Assembly (NCBI GenBank): GCA_951804985.1
Contig: OX638131.1
Coordinates: 7,106,630-7,170,629, forward strand
Length of the DNA stretch: 64,000 nt
Direction: 5' to 3'
Source of the DNA: Dryomyza anilis
Lineage: Eukaryota > Arthropoda > Insecta > Diptera > Dryomyzidae
The position numbers were made by a program, and so were the translations under genes. Shown here one piece after another: positions 35,501 through 50,500 of the stretch (positions are counted from its first letter, which is position 1; each line of letters begins with the position of its first letter). The notes below the pieces were generated by a model. It was given only the letters and a program-made list of their open reading frames with translations. It was not told where the DNA came from and did no database searches.

Positions 35501-38500
35501 TTTAATGTCATAAAATAAAGGATTGTTTAAATGATAAAATAAACTTTCTCAAAGCATATATGTTTTACCATAAAGTAAATGAAATATATACCTAATCCTG
35601 TTTTTACAATCCTTTTTTTACACGCTTTAGAAAAAAACACGATTGACGAAAATGAACTTATCCTGTTTTTATACGGTATATTCTCGAATTACTTCGAATT
35701 TAGCTGTTCTTTTATCTTTGATTATATAATTAGGGGATTCACAATTCTTTTAACATCTTTTTTATATTTTTAATCATTATTATATGATTATAATATGTGA
35801 AATAAATTGGATATCAATATATGAATCAAAACATATTGATTCATATATTGATATCCAATTCCTTTTACTATGTTATTTTTCTTTTACTCGATATTCTCTG
35901 GAACGTATATACCGTGTAATTGAAAAAATCACTTCCCGTATATTTTAGTGTTAAATGAGGTATATGTAGAAAAGGGGGAGGATCAGATATCACCGATCAA
36001 TGATCACATCTATTTTAAATACCAGGCTGGCATGTTATCAAGTAATATAACAGACTGCGATCATTGTCTGATCAAGCTGCTAGATATTTTCTGAACAAAG
36101 TCGTCTCAATAACTTTTGCTATGATAAAAAGTGAACGTTTTGCTTCTAAATGAAATATTTGAAATTTTATTTATTAGCATATTTTATTTTATTACCCAAT
36201 TTTATTATAAAAGGTTTTTTTTTAATAACATCTCGATCATATTATAATAATACGATATCCAATAGGTTTTTTTTCGTATGTGTCACATCAGGTTACATGA
36301 AGTAGGCTGTAGATCAGGATTTTATATGAAGAATATATTAGGTTGCCTTACGTGGATTTGAAATTTGGATTATCCTAGTCAGTATCATTTCAGGTGGCTT
36401 TTGGTAAGGATGCCTTATCGTATTCTGATCAGTCGCGGATGCGTAAAAAGGCTAACCTTTCCAATTTCCACTCGGGTCTCTATTGTTAAAAAGTGATAAA
36501 AAATATATTAGGCATGTTTTCATGTCAAACCCGGAATTGCAAAACGGACGGATTGAAAAAAGGTGTTCTGTAAAAACGGACGAAAGAGAGGCATTTCGAA
36601 TTCACTTACGAACAGCTGATCCATGTTCGAAACGTCTATTGTGAACTGATCATAAACAGCAAATTTAATTAAAATTTGGGTAAAATTAGTTTATTTTATA
36701 TTTATTCATACAATTTGAACGAGCAAGATTAATTTAAGTGACAAAAAATTATTGGGCATGTTCTTAAGGATTATTTAAACCATTCTCGTGTTCCAGAATC
36801 TGATTAAGTAATGTGTTTTTTTTTATTTTATCGTTCTACTTAAACAAATGTCGTTCTACTTGAAAAAATTTTGTAGATGTACGGCATATTATCGACTCAG
36901 TTCATCAATACCAAGACAAGGAAGGAAAAATCTTGTCAGACGTTAAATCCGACAATAATGCCGCGTGTTTTCCCCTGATGTACATAATATGTTTGGTTTA
37001 ATCTTTTTAAATGAATAGATTACTGACATTTTACAATTTCATCCAAAAACATGCAATTTACATTTTAAATAATAATCGGATTGAAATCGGCGGGAAACAG
37101 GAAAAGCCGTATGGAACATGACATTTCGTTTTCACCATCAATTTAGAGTGAAAGTGAAATGCAGAACATTCCTGTATATCTGCATTTTTATCATCGTCAT
37201 TTGAATTGAATTTTGAAATTGTCGATTTGAGTATCAAAACGTGGACTTAGAGGTCCCGGCGGCGGGTCCAATTCCCATATTCGGATTACGCGTAAATAGT
37301 GTACATGACATGATACACGAGATGAATTCTATAATAGAATTTTCTGCCTTGTTTATAAAACTAATTTGAACACATTATTTATTTGTAAATCGTTACAATA
37401 TATGGCAACTTTGAAAGATAAATCTCTATTTCGATTATTTTTTATTAATTTTTTTTTAATAAAATAGGCTTTTTTGGTGTATCTTAGAATGTACATAATC
37501 TGGAAAGATTTGTTCCACCATTCATTATTTTTTTAATGTTTAATTAAGTTTGAATTAGTACAAACATTAAAGAGAAACAGTATACGACTCATGTATTATT
37601 AAAACACAATTTTTGTTTGAATTTTCCTCTGTGGGCAACCTTTTCCTCTCTCTTTCTAGACATTCTTCACAATAGCCATGTCTTAGCTTTGTCTTCAAAC
37701 GCCTTCAACTATCCATCTGTAAGGTCGTCCGTCTGTCCATCTTCAAACACTTGTTCAATTTTACAAATACTTGTGCAAAGTTCTGCTCTCAAAAGCACAA
37801 TAACTTTATTTTAAAGAAAACTAAATACGCACACAACAGACATGCAACGAAAAAGTGAAATAACCCAGTAGAAATTAGTTTAAATTGTAAGTTTTCTTGT
37901 CAACAGATTGATTGAAGTTCTATATATATTTTTATTGTTTTTATTTTCGTTTTTGTAATATAAAAGCACAGCACCAACCAAAGAAAATCCAACAATAAAC
38001 TTGCAAAATGTCAACGTCGAAATGTTGTGAGTTTTTCTTTTTTATTTATGTTACTTTGTAGCTTTGTTCGTTTAAAATACATTTCATGGCTGAAGGGATC
38101 TTTTGGTAATTTATTGTATATGTCGAAGATTTCTTGCGTAATATTTTAACGGTAATGGAAAATCAATTTGGCAAAGTTTACGTGCGCCTCAATGATGGGT
38201 GTAGATTGTTTCAACATACTTTTAAGGCGCAAAACACAAGATAAAGTGAAATGTTTTTGGTTTTACTAAACGAAATTCTCTATAGCCTAAAACTTTGCTT
38301 AATACTTTAAATAATGTTATGCTTGAATAAATATATAATTAATTAAAAGTTAAATCTGAAAAAATCGCATGCCCAATAATAAAGTGGCACTAGTCAAAAT
38401 TCGAAAAATTTAAATTTTCGGTAAAAATTCGAATGTTAATTGAAAATTCAAATTATTGTACTGAAAATTTCAATATATCACTAAAAATTTATATGTTCAT

Positions 38501-41500
38501 TTAAATTTAATTGTTCACAATTTTTAATAACATTTAAATTATCCAGGGCTGTGCTATCCACTCCAAAAAAAAACCATCCGGTTTTTTATACCCTACACCT
38601 ATGAGGTACAGGGTATATTAACTTTGTGCATATATTGTTACGCCCCTTAGGAGGCATGTCCGGTATGGAAAAGTATATATATTCTTGATCAGCATCACTT
38701 CCCGAGTCCGTTTAGCCATGTCCGTCTGTCTGTCTGTCCGTCTTGATGTCTTGCTGTCCGAATACAGAATAACTTGAGAAATACTGATCAGAATGCGATG
38801 AAATTTCGACTCAATATATTTTAGCCAAAAGTAGGAACTGAGTTTGAAAAAGAGCCAAATCGGTCAACGGACACGCCCATCTCCCATACAAGTCACTTTT
38901 ATATAACTCTTTCGGAACTAATAACTCGAAAAGTATTCAAGGTATAGTTATAAAATTTAAAAGGTATTGTTATATGTAGATATGTAGACCCAATAATTTA
39001 ATGATATAAATAGCTAGATGTAGTCTCCGAAACTATAGATTTAATTCAAGCCAATTCTAAGCCAAATTTGAAAGCGGTAGACATTGATTGAATCTGTAAG
39101 GTTCAGAAGAGTTGTCCTGTTATAAAGAAGACATTCAAAATAGATCCAGATCCAAGACCGTGAATTTTTTCCACAAAGTATGTTTTAACCAAACAGCGTA
39201 TATATATAAGTAATCTAAATTATGATTTTCATTTATTTAGCTCTTCTAGTTTTTATGTAATCGTGATTTCAACAGACAGACAGACGGACAGACAGACATC
39301 GCTAAATCGACTCAGGACGTCATGCTGATCAAGAATATATATACTTTTCTTCCTTCTGGGTGTTACAAACGGCGTACCAAACTGAATATACCCTTTCACT
39401 CTTAGTGTATGGTATAAAAATCCGGTGGAGTGAATTTTTTACAAAAAAAATACGGATTATTTCTAGTCCTGAAATTAACACAAGTTTTTTTACTAAAATT
39501 TAAATTTGCAAACACATTTAATAAAATATAAAATTTCAATATTCTGGCGATGGAAGTGCGAAATCGTATTAAATGCTCAATTCGATCGAATTTGTTTGTT
39601 CCCGGTCAATGGGGGTCCCTCCTAAATGGGGGTGAAAAAATATGTCTTGACACTCGACCTCCTGGAACTTACCATAATCAAAAACCGGCCGAAGTCAAAA
39701 GTTTTTGTTTTAATTATTACAATGCAAAATCATAGACAACATAGTCATTTTTATAATTAAAGTAAGCACTTTTGACAATTTTCACATAGAATAAAATATC
39801 AAACAGCTGATTTTAAAATTTAAAGTCGACTTTAAAATATATGAATATGCGCCATTAATTTTAATTACAAATTGAAATCATTACCTTTAATGAATAATTT
39901 TCAAAAACCACAATTTTAATGCTAAGTTTTCTATCGCCGTTTAATTATATTTTTTAATGTGATTAAATAAAGAATTGATTAATCACTCATTTATTTTATG
40001 CATTTTTTTTAAATGTCTTTTTTTTATTCATTTTGCAACCGTAGCTGAAAAACACGGATACTACGTAGTTCGTTCTCCCTTTTCATGTAAACGACGCCGA
40101 TCAAAGCTTTTGTCACAGCAACAACACAATAAGAAAAATCGCATGTTTGCTTTGTTGTAATTACAACTATTGTCGTTATCGCGCTGCTGTTGTGTTTGTT
40201 GTTGTCTCTCATTTCACACTTTGCATTTTATTGATTGCAGTTTTTATGGACGGGTTTCCTCCTTCCTCTTCACCGGCACCCACCCACCACAATTGCAATG
40301 CGAGAAAAACGTGACAAAGCGCACACTTTACAGCAACAACTACACCTACTATAAATGATAATTGCAATAAAACGTTGCACGATGGCGAAAGCGGTGGGTG
40401 GGAGTGAGAGACGACAATTGTTGAAGATGCATTAGCAATTTAAATAGTTAAACACATGCAACGTTCCAACGAAAGAGTCGTCGCGTTAAAGAGTCGAGAG
40501 TGAGTGAGTGCACGAGATGAGTTGGAGGATGGTGGGAGGGAGGTAGTTAGGCGAAAGAAGATAGCTGGTAGATGCATGTTGAAGTAGCCGCTGATGCTGC
40601 GACGCTCATAATTTTATGCAGTGATAAATTATTAAACAAATTATTGTGAGAACGAGTCAAAATGCAAAAATATGGCATCACCATCATCAGCAGAGACACG
40701 CAGGGCACACCACCAGGCATTTTAGAAATCGTTGGTAGAAGAAGCAGAAAAATAAAAGAAGAGAAAAAGAGTAGCTTAGAAAAGACAAAACAAATATTTA
40801 TTGACTAAAAATAGATCATAAATATAATGGCGCGTAATGATGACATTATCTATCGCATGAATGGCTATGATTAATGATTTATGATGTGCTGTAAATTACG
40901 TTATTTTATTGTTGCCTTTTAGCTCGAAATTCGTTCAACAGCTGGTTTTTGTTTTTTTTTTTTATTGTAATCAGTATTTTTTTTTTAATAAAGCCTAATG
41001 TTTTGGTAGCTTCGGTAGCTCAGTGGTTAGTACGTTGGACTGCTAGCCGAAGGGTCAAATGTTCAAATCTGATGTTCTTAGTATCTGCGTCCTCTTGGCA
41101 GTCAGTAACAAACCCTCGATATTAAAACATTGCCTATTTGTTTTTAATTATGGAGTTTCCAGTAGGTGATTTTTGTAATTTCGTCGATCAAAGTTGTCGA
41201 CTCATATTGTCGATTTTACGTCATAATGATGCAATTTTCATTTCGTATTGAATAATTTTGGTTCTACACTCTGAAAAACTATATAAATAATAGTCTTTTA
41301 CTATTAAAAATAGTCAATACCATGACATTGCCATTGAGTTTATATGAAAATATTTATTTCTTGTATACTATTAAACCAATAATTGACAAATTTTAATGGG
41401 ATTTGAAGGATTCATACAAATTCAAATATTTTTCACTTTCGATTAAAAGTCTGAAATACTTCTAAAATCTTTCTTTACAAATATTAGCTTTTCAGGCCTG

Positions 41501-44500
41501 TTCTTCAGGTCTGAAATGCTCGTTTCCAATTTTTAAAAAATCGGTAAAAGTGACAATTTCAATATTAAAATAAATAAAAAAAAAATTGTCTGTCAGATTG
41601 TTTTCAACTGACAGTTAAATGTTTTATGACACTTATAAGAAAATGTCTTAAAGGCGCAAATTGATGCGAAAATTAAACTGTTAAATTTACTTCCAAAAGG
41701 ATGTGAGCTCGAACTCGAGTGTGTCACCAGCAAAAATTTTAAATTTCCGGTTTGATTCCAAATCTTACCTAATATGCCATGATTAAATATGCTGTTTCAG
41801 TGATGAATTTAATACAATTCAAATCAGACTTGAATAATTATTTAAACTCAATCCTGAATTCAGTCGTCAGTTCACTTTGAGACTGACTTTAGTACTTTTA
41901 GGATATTGACTATTTACTTTAGGCATATTTACTGGTCTGAATACAGACATGAATATTTGAACTCAATTTAACTTGTGAATTCGTCATTGCTGATTAATTT
42001 TCTGCTTGGTTATTGATATCTAAAATTTTAGTTTTATAGAAAATATCATTTTTTCATAATGGGTTACTGTTGGCATAAGCATATTTTGGTTGAGGCTTAA
42101 GTCATTATATCATGCGACAGTACTTTGCACACTTTAAAAAATTCACATGGACGTGAAACTAGAGACCAATCCAAGGATATGTGCATTCACCGTTTTTCTG
42201 GATCAATTCGTTTGCGGTTTTAAATTGCAATTTAAATGCAAGTGTGTACCATATTTTTTAATAATTTCAAAAAATATATTTTTTGTGTCACTTTCAAAAA
42301 CAATTGAAAGCATCTTTTACCAGAAGCCCCCTTACTCGTGAATTCGAAAACCGCGATATCAATTCGCATCCCGGTTTTACTTCCATTTGAAGTGCATATC
42401 ACTTTTTAATATTTAGAAAATTTTATATTTTTTTGCGTCACTTTTAAAAACCATGGATGGGATCTTGTAGCAAAAACATCACAGATGATGAATTCGAAAA
42501 CCGCTTTGCGATATCAATTCCTATGCGGGTTTTACATGCATTTGAAGTGCATATCACTTTTTAATATTTAGAAATTTTATATTTTTTTGCATCACTGAGG
42601 TTTCTGCTACAAGATTCCATCCATGGTTTTTAAAAGTGACGCAAAAAAATATAAAATTTTCTAAATATTAAAAAGTGATATGCACTTCAAATGCATGTAA
42701 AACCCGTATAGGAACTGATATCGCAAAGCGGTTTTCGGCGGACCACGCCCACTTTTATTTTTCTAAATTTTTTATATTCGTTTTTTATATCAATTTTTAA
42801 GTTATGGGGATATAAGACGTAAATTTCTGATAAGTGAATAATATTCGTGAGTGTGGGGGGGGGGGGTTCAGCACAATTAAGAACTTTAAAATTAAGGTAT
42901 ACAATTAAATATTCCACATTAATATCCCCACCAGAGGAGTAGGGTATTCCATAGTCGGGCACGACCGACTATAAAAGTCCGTCTCATGTGACCGAACTTA
43001 CCCATGTGACCTAACTTTCCAAACTCGTTTTGTTAGAATTTTGCATAATACCAAAATATTTATGAAAAAACCACAATGTTGTAAAATACAATGTTGTAAT
43101 AAAATTGCATGCATGTTGCATTGCAACAACAAAGCTCCCCATAATTATTTTAAATTAAAGCGTGCCGTTGATACTGCTATAAACCAGCCACAACTACAAC
43201 ATTAGCAGCACAAAAAACATACATCAATTAAAATTTGCAAATTTCAAAACAACAAAAATTAATTGTAATATAAACTATTGCTAACAACAGCACCATCATC
43301 ATCAGAAACACCATTACCCCTTTAAGCAAACCTCTGACTTACTAATAACACTGTCTGACAAAATTTTAATTTTGGTTACGCACATGAGAAAATTTTAAAT
43401 GTTCTTAAAGTACGTAAAATAAAAATATCACATCTTTCATTTAATTTTTAATAGGAAATTTGGATGTTTTTGAAAAATGTTAGAAATTATGCATTTAATT
43501 GCCAAATCTATTAATTTTACTTTTTGAAAAAATTGTTATTTAAGTATCAAAGCATCTAATTCAGTCATATAATCCCGAGTAACAATTCCTACCAGTATCC
43601 AGTCGTAAGCCGCGGTAGCTCAAGGTTAGTGCGTTGGACTGCGAGTCGCTGGGGCTAACAACATCAACATTTTTCTATACCGCGCTACCTCTCATCAGTA
43701 AATGGCAAACCTACGAAAAGCTCTCACCCGCCGTTCGGATTCGGCAATAAACTGTAGGTCCTACCACTTTGACTACAAATATAACACGCACAGCTCAAAA
43801 TGAGAGAGCTCGGCCTAAGTTCTTATAGGACTATCCAGCCAGTTTTACTAGTCACTTCTCGAGTAACTCGCAAGCGATGTGACGCACTTTCCTACCAGAC
43901 ACAAGCCAGTAAAATTCTTCAGGGATCTATTCTTCAAAACCCTACCAGTAACCGACCAGTTTCTGGCTAGTTTTAATGGGGACAGACCAGTTTAGTTTTC
44001 CTGATATGGGGCTACTTTCAAATTCCTATTAGTTTTTGACTAGTTTAACTGACAGGAATATACTCTTCAATTCCCTACCAGTAACGGACTAGGGATGTCC
44101 ATCTGAAAAAAATATCGATGTTTTGATCGATATAATACTTCGAGTCGTTACATCGATGTTTTCCGATGTATCGAACAAAAACATCGATGTATAGAATGAA
44201 AAATTATTAGGTAAATAATTTAAATTTTGATGAATTTCAAATTTGAAAATAAAAAGTTTAAAATAAATGAGTGTTTGACTTAAAACATTTTCTTATTATA
44301 CAAAATAATTAAGTCGTAGGGAATCAAAAATGACTAAGTCCATGTTATGTCATTTTGAGAAAAACACGAAAACCATGTATGAATCAAATGGGTATTTATA
44401 GTGTTAAATTTCAAATAGAATACTTTCAAATAAATAATTAAGTTTAACTAGTTTCGATTAGCAAATTGGAATTTAACAGTGATTCGATATATCGAAAAAA

Positions 44501-47500
44501 TACATCGATGTATCGAATAGATTCTGAGGCTTTTATTGCATCGGAAAACATCTCAAGTATCGAAGCAATATATCCAGTGTTTATAAAACATCTTTTTTGG
44601 ACATCCCTTGTTTCGACTAGATTTCATTAACCTCACGAGTATATACTCTTCAAATTCCTACGAGAAACTAAGCTGTATTTGAGCTGGCTAATAAATTGTT
44701 CTTTGGGATATTTTACAAACTCATCTTAAAAACTGAAAATCGAGCAATTCTTTTGTATACGTTTAGAATAAATATTTCGTGCATGTTGAACGGTGTAATA
44801 CATATGCTTTGCTCGCTCTAACACTTAATCACGCGTAATGCGTAATGCGCATGTGTTTTCATTGTTATTCATAAAATTAAACAATTTTTTTATACAAAGG
44901 CAGCAGCTGTTGAGCATAATTTACCCATCCAATGCATTCCAATTCGTTTGTAGAGCATCGTCGAATCTTTTTGACTGACTAACTAACTTAACAGTTCGTC
45001 TGTCAGTCTGTCTAATTTAAATATCCGCCTGCCTTTCAGACTGTCATTCACTGCAATTAGTAACTAAATGTTTTATTTATTTGTATGCGAATTAATTGCA
45101 CAAAACCATATACGTCGTATACAAATAAAGCATTGACTCATTTATAATTCAGTCCATGGACTTGGACAAGGGTGGGTCGTAACGTTAGAGAGACACATAC
45201 CAACTCTACGACATCGATAGATATCTTTGCTTTTAAATTGCCAGACAAAGTTCAAATTTTAGGTGTTTTAATTAATCTTATATATTCTGGAAATACGTAA
45301 AAGAATAAAAACCAGTTGGGAAGGTTAGATCACATGGGAAATTTTAAATTTGGTGTTATTATGATAGTTAGGATTATCAAAATTATAGTCGGTCTAAGCC
45401 GACTATGAATACCCTACACATATGTGTGGTTACCATTCAAAGTGGTATATTGGTCACCAGGGTATACGAATCCTGAAAATGATTACAAACTTTCAATCGC
45501 TGAAGAATTTCCATTCATTTGATACCCATATTTACAAATGGGTAGGTGTACCGAATTTCGATTTTTTTTTTTGGAACCACAAGTCGTATCGGCGGAAAAC
45601 ATTATTTTCATGTATTTGAGCATGATTTCAATATATATTTGACCAAAAAAGTTTACCTAAGCACGTATAAAGTAAAATTGATCTGTAGATGTAAATTTAA
45701 TATGAGGTATTTTTGAATATAAATGGTCAGATCACAGGTCACACTGGACCGATCTCGCCAATTTTTTCGCACATAAAGCGTAGGTATATAAATTATAAGT
45801 TTCATTTATCTAACTCTTCAATTGTTTATGTAGTAGGGATTTCAACAGACAGACAGACGGACAGGCAGACATCGCTAAATCGACTGAGGAGGTCATGCTG
45901 ATCAAGAATATTTTCCATACCGGAGATGCTTCCTTCTGGGTGTTACAAACGGCGTACCAAACTGAATATACCCTTTCACTCTTAGTGTAGGGTATAAAAA
46001 TCTTGAGCTGCTTTAGCTGTTATTTTATTTATTTTATATCAACTTTTTTCATATCTGCAAAACACTGTTGCACTGTGTTATCTGTACTAATTACAGCAAC
46101 TTAAGTGTTAATCTAAGCAATTTTGTCTCTTTTTTGTTTTTTTTTCATTCAATTGCGTTGTGTTTTCTCTTGCTCGCCAATTTCTCCAAATGATTGATGA
46201 TTGTGTTGTTTGTTTTTTATTAATACAAATGCTCAAATTATCGTCGAATTATTTGCTGCTATAAATTGTTTTATTGGAATGTATGACGCGCTTCACAGCA
46301 CTGGCGAAAAAATAATATTGTTGCTGCGCTTTTTCCTTTCTTCGCTTCAGCAATCTCTTATCTCTTGCTTAACCTGTTCGCCGCCCGCCAACCGTGCAGT
46401 AACTAGTTACATGCTGACCAGCAGTAGCAGCGATACCATCCGACCGATCGTAAACACAATACCAGCCAACTATCCATCTAAAATACTAATGTTGTCATCT
46501 ATTCATGTTACGATTTAGCAAAACTTTCTCTGACTTTATAATTCTTGATACTTTTTTATGCAAATTTTATACGTTGTCTATTTTTCTATAATTCTGTGCT
46601 TGTTTCTATAAATTATTCCATTCTGATTTTTATGACGTCACTACTATGATTAATTATGAGGGTTTAAACAAATCTTTAAAAATGTGGTTGGCATTTAAAG
46701 AGCGCTTTGCATTTATGTGAAATTTTATAAAATTCATGGAATTTCATATAAAATATGGAATTTTATATAAAATTTGTAAATAAACGGTTTTGTATTCGAT
46801 TTCACAATACAACAAACTATTTTTCAAACGAATTCAAGCCAAAGGGATTGAATTCATTTGAAAAATAAATGTTTGACAACGAATTGAAAAATGTTTGTTT
46901 ACAAATTTTCTATGAAATTTGATTGGAATTCGATCAAAAGCCGGCCCTATATCTCTATAATCGATAATTCTATATTGTTTTGATATTTTCCATTACATTG
47001 AGAAGATCACCATCTATCTGTTATATCTATCTATTGAAAATACATTTTTTGTTGACATTAATCAAATGGAATTCGATAATATTTAACTCAAACGGTTTGA
47101 TCACCATGAAATCTATGATTTTTGGGCCGTTTTAACAATATCCAGTTAAGTGTTTTTATTCCATATATTCTATGGGTAACTGTTAGTTAAAATAGCAGTT
47201 AGTGTTTAACCGAAGATGGTGTAAACGTCCCTTAGTATTGAAAAATTGAATTCTGTAACCTCAAAATGCAAAATTCGATAAAATAAAAATTTAAATTCTA
47301 ATCTGTCGTGTATATTTATATACTATAATATGACATCATTTATATTTTTTGACATTATATTTCTTGAGAGCTTGTCAGACCCTTCTCCATGAATGCGCCG
47401 ATTATACCATGTAAAAAACATGATCTTTGGTACGCCCATGACCCTACAAGAAGTCCATCAACCTAACTCAAACGAGAAAAAATAAATAAATAACATCGTA

Positions 47501-50500
47501 TTTAAAGCCTCCTTCTAATATAATTAAAATCATTATTTAAAATCAATTTTTACTTGTTTTTTCAGGCACGCATCGCCATGCTGTTGGGCGAACGTAAATG
47601 TCTCGAAAGTCTCAAATCCGATCTTACGCGACGCATCAAAATGCTCGAGTACGCATTGCGACAGGAACGTGCCAAGTTCTATCGCTTAAAGTACGGCACC
47701 GATCCGCCACAACTGGCCGAATGGAAGCCACCAGTCGATGAGACCGGACTGGGCGGTGAGGTGGCACCCGACTCTGAGGTGCCCTACAGTTCTGTATCGA
47801 ATACAACCTGGCGACAAGGACGCCAAATGTTGCGACAATATTTGCAAGAGATCGGCTACACAGACAACATCATCGATGTGCGTTCCAATCGTGTGCGCTC
47901 CATACTCGGTCTCAATAATAATACAGAACAGGAGGAGAATGTTAGTCCCAATGTGAATGGCAACGAAAATAATAAACGTGCATCAGAATCCGAAGGTATT
48001 GTGTCGTCTCGTCGGCGTCGTTGTCATTTTTGTGTTTAGTGTAGTTGTAATGTTGAAGATATTTTTTGAAGGCTGTATTTTTGCAGGACGTCAAACGCCC
48101 GCCAAGAATAAGAAACAACAGAACGATGCCATCATCTTGGACACTGAGGCCGCCGTCATGGCAAACTTTGAATTTCTCGGACCCTCGGAAATGTCCGATG
48201 ATGATGAAATCTCCGATGATTTGGATATGGTTGCCGGCGACAATGACGAGTCGGATGTGAAGACAGCCAAACGTAATAAAAGTAGCAAGGATATCATTAG
48301 CGAAGGTAACCATTGCAATTAAGCAGCTAAATGTTTATTTTTAACACGTGCACATCCAACACACTCACAGAAAGAATACACTTCACACACTATTATAACA
48401 AATACTAACCAATTCATTCAATGCTGCTGTACTTGAACTAAAATTTGAATTTATTTATTTATATATAAACTATGGCTGAATCTGAATTAATGCTCACATA
48501 AATGCTTATTTGGAAACTAACAATAATTCTTTTTTTTTGTGGTCTTTCTTTTGTTTGCTATGAGAATAAAAATAATTGAGGCGGCAGTTTGAAGGAGAGT
48601 AGTTGAAATGAGTCTAGCAATTTGTGGGAAATTATTATTTTCTAACATTTTTATAGTATATTTAGAATAAGAATTGATTGTTCTTTGCAAAAAAGATGAA
48701 CTCAAAAGAATATATTTTAATAATTAGCTATTGGTATTTATTGAAAGTAGTTTTTAGTCCTCACTTCGAAGCAATACTGTGTATTGAATTTGTAATAGAA
48801 TATCTATTTTTTTAGCATTTGTAGTTTATTTGCTTCTTCAATCTGCCGTTTCAGTTGCATTGTACAAAATTTGTGATAATTATAGGCATTTTACTGATTA
48901 TTGTCACTAAGCTTTGATATTCATTATTTTCTTTTTAATTTTTTTTACATCATCTTGTTTATATTTTTATAAAATAATTAACTCTTGATTTTTATTGTAT
49001 TTAAATTTTTGATTTTAAAATAAATTAGGTGGTAAATATCATGAGGGAGAGGTAAAAATCACCAAATACATTTCTAAATTTTAAATATTAACAAACATTT
49101 CTTCCGCGTATAATGTTTACCCGTTAGAAATTCTTCCCTGAACAATTATTCTCCAAGTCAAATTTTTTGCGCGACAATTTAACACTGCAAGAATTCATGC
49201 CTGGGAAATGCTTTTCTAAGCCAATACTTCCCCGAGACAATTCTTCGTCAAAAAATTATCATAAATATTTCTTAGAAGAATATTTAAAATATTAAGTAAA
49301 AGAAGAATTGTGCGGCTATACATTTTCTGGGAATGAATTGTCTCGAGGAAGAATTTTCACGGGAAAGAATTGTGTCGTAGAAGAACTTTCTTGAAGAAGA
49401 CTACTTCAAAAACATTACATATTCGACAATATCGAATCTTTTAGCTCAATAAGGAAAGAAAGTTATTATCTTCGTGTCGGGATTGTTGGGAGGTTTCTGG
49501 AAGATTAAGACGGAGTTGATATCAAAACATGCCTGTTGTCTGTCTGCCCATGAACAAAAAGGTTCTTCCTTGCTGCAGGTTATAGAAAAGTATCGGGATT
49601 GTTGGGAGGTTTATGGAAGATAAAGACTGAGTCGATATCAAAACATACCTGTTGTCTGTCTGCCCATGAACAAAAAGGTTTTGACTTGCAACTTTGCGTT
49701 ATAGAAAGGTGAAGGAATGTCGAGAAAATTTCGAGAAAATTTTGAAAATTCACAAAAATATATTTCATTGTTTGCAAAGCAGTTTTCCAATATTCTGCTG
49801 CGAATCTGCTACAATCCAGCATATTTCAAATATAATTCCAAACACATTCCATAAATCTGCCGTAGAACATACACATTTTGTAAAATCTGCCAGAATACTG
49901 CGCTTTTATTTTGCGCTAAATTTTTTGTCTTGAACACTTTCCAATTTTTTTTTTTTACATTAATAAATTTTGTGATTTTTACCTCTACAACAACATAACA
50001 CAAAAATGTCACTAAAACTCATCTGTCTCACAGTTCTTATGAAGTTAAACTAACAGACATCACACATTTTCATCAACCATCTCCCTAATGAAGTCGCTGT
50101 AAAAATGGCAAAACATTTGGCAAATATCTTTATTACAAAAATTCTACTCATTTTATGATTTTGTTCAAGTAAATTTTCTTAAATCATTTTGTGTTTTCTC
50201 TCTCGTTAAGATCTTGACGCTGAGGTCGGGGACCAGCTTCTGAATGATATAAATCTAATTACAGAAGGTGCTTATTTTTTTAAACAATATGTTATGGTGT
50301 GAATTTGTTTTCTCAGTTTTATAAAAAAGAAAAAACTTAAAAACAGTTTCATTTTGACACTACTTAAGCAATGCAGAATTTTGCAAAAGCATGTTTATAA
50401 AATGTGCAAAAATTAATTTTAAATATTAAACCTAAAAATGCTTTAAATATTGCATGTTTAATAAACTCTAAATAGCTATATTGATGAATGCTTCAAACTT

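Larger units (their letters stand above)
43575..44670. repeat. Degenerate CTACCAGT/GACTAG repeat hosting a SINE and a hAT-like MITE
   Basis: Words like ATATACTCTTCAAATTCCTACCAGTAACGGACTAG recur loosely at about 43585, 43920, 44010, 44060 and 44640. The SINE (43603-43831) and the AGGGATGTCC-ended element (44091-44608) each interrupt this pattern, and its words resume on the far side. The underlying repeat therefore predates both insertions. Confidence 0.5.
29858..47565 (+). other. Cka: Cka intron 1 (17.7 kb)
   Basis: No coding exon of another gene is supported on either strand. It holds SINE relics, DINE-1/mini-me-like repeats, a hAT-like MITE, foldback structures and a perfect 25-bp hairpin, listed separately. 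The less AT-rich, apparently repeat-free segments at about 34210-35340, 40020-40620, 43130-43330 and 46170-46510 contain CAA/CAG/TTG runs and are the places I would look for enhancers or alternative first exons. This is inference from composition only. Confidence 0.6.

Noticed and set aside
47996..48086. Read-through of Cka intron 2 giving a short C-terminal variant ending CHFCV
   Set aside because: The flanking GTATTG donor and TTTTTGCAG acceptor restore the conserved frame. A CaaX-like tail by retention is tempting, but CHFCV is not a proper CaaX box and nothing else supports it.
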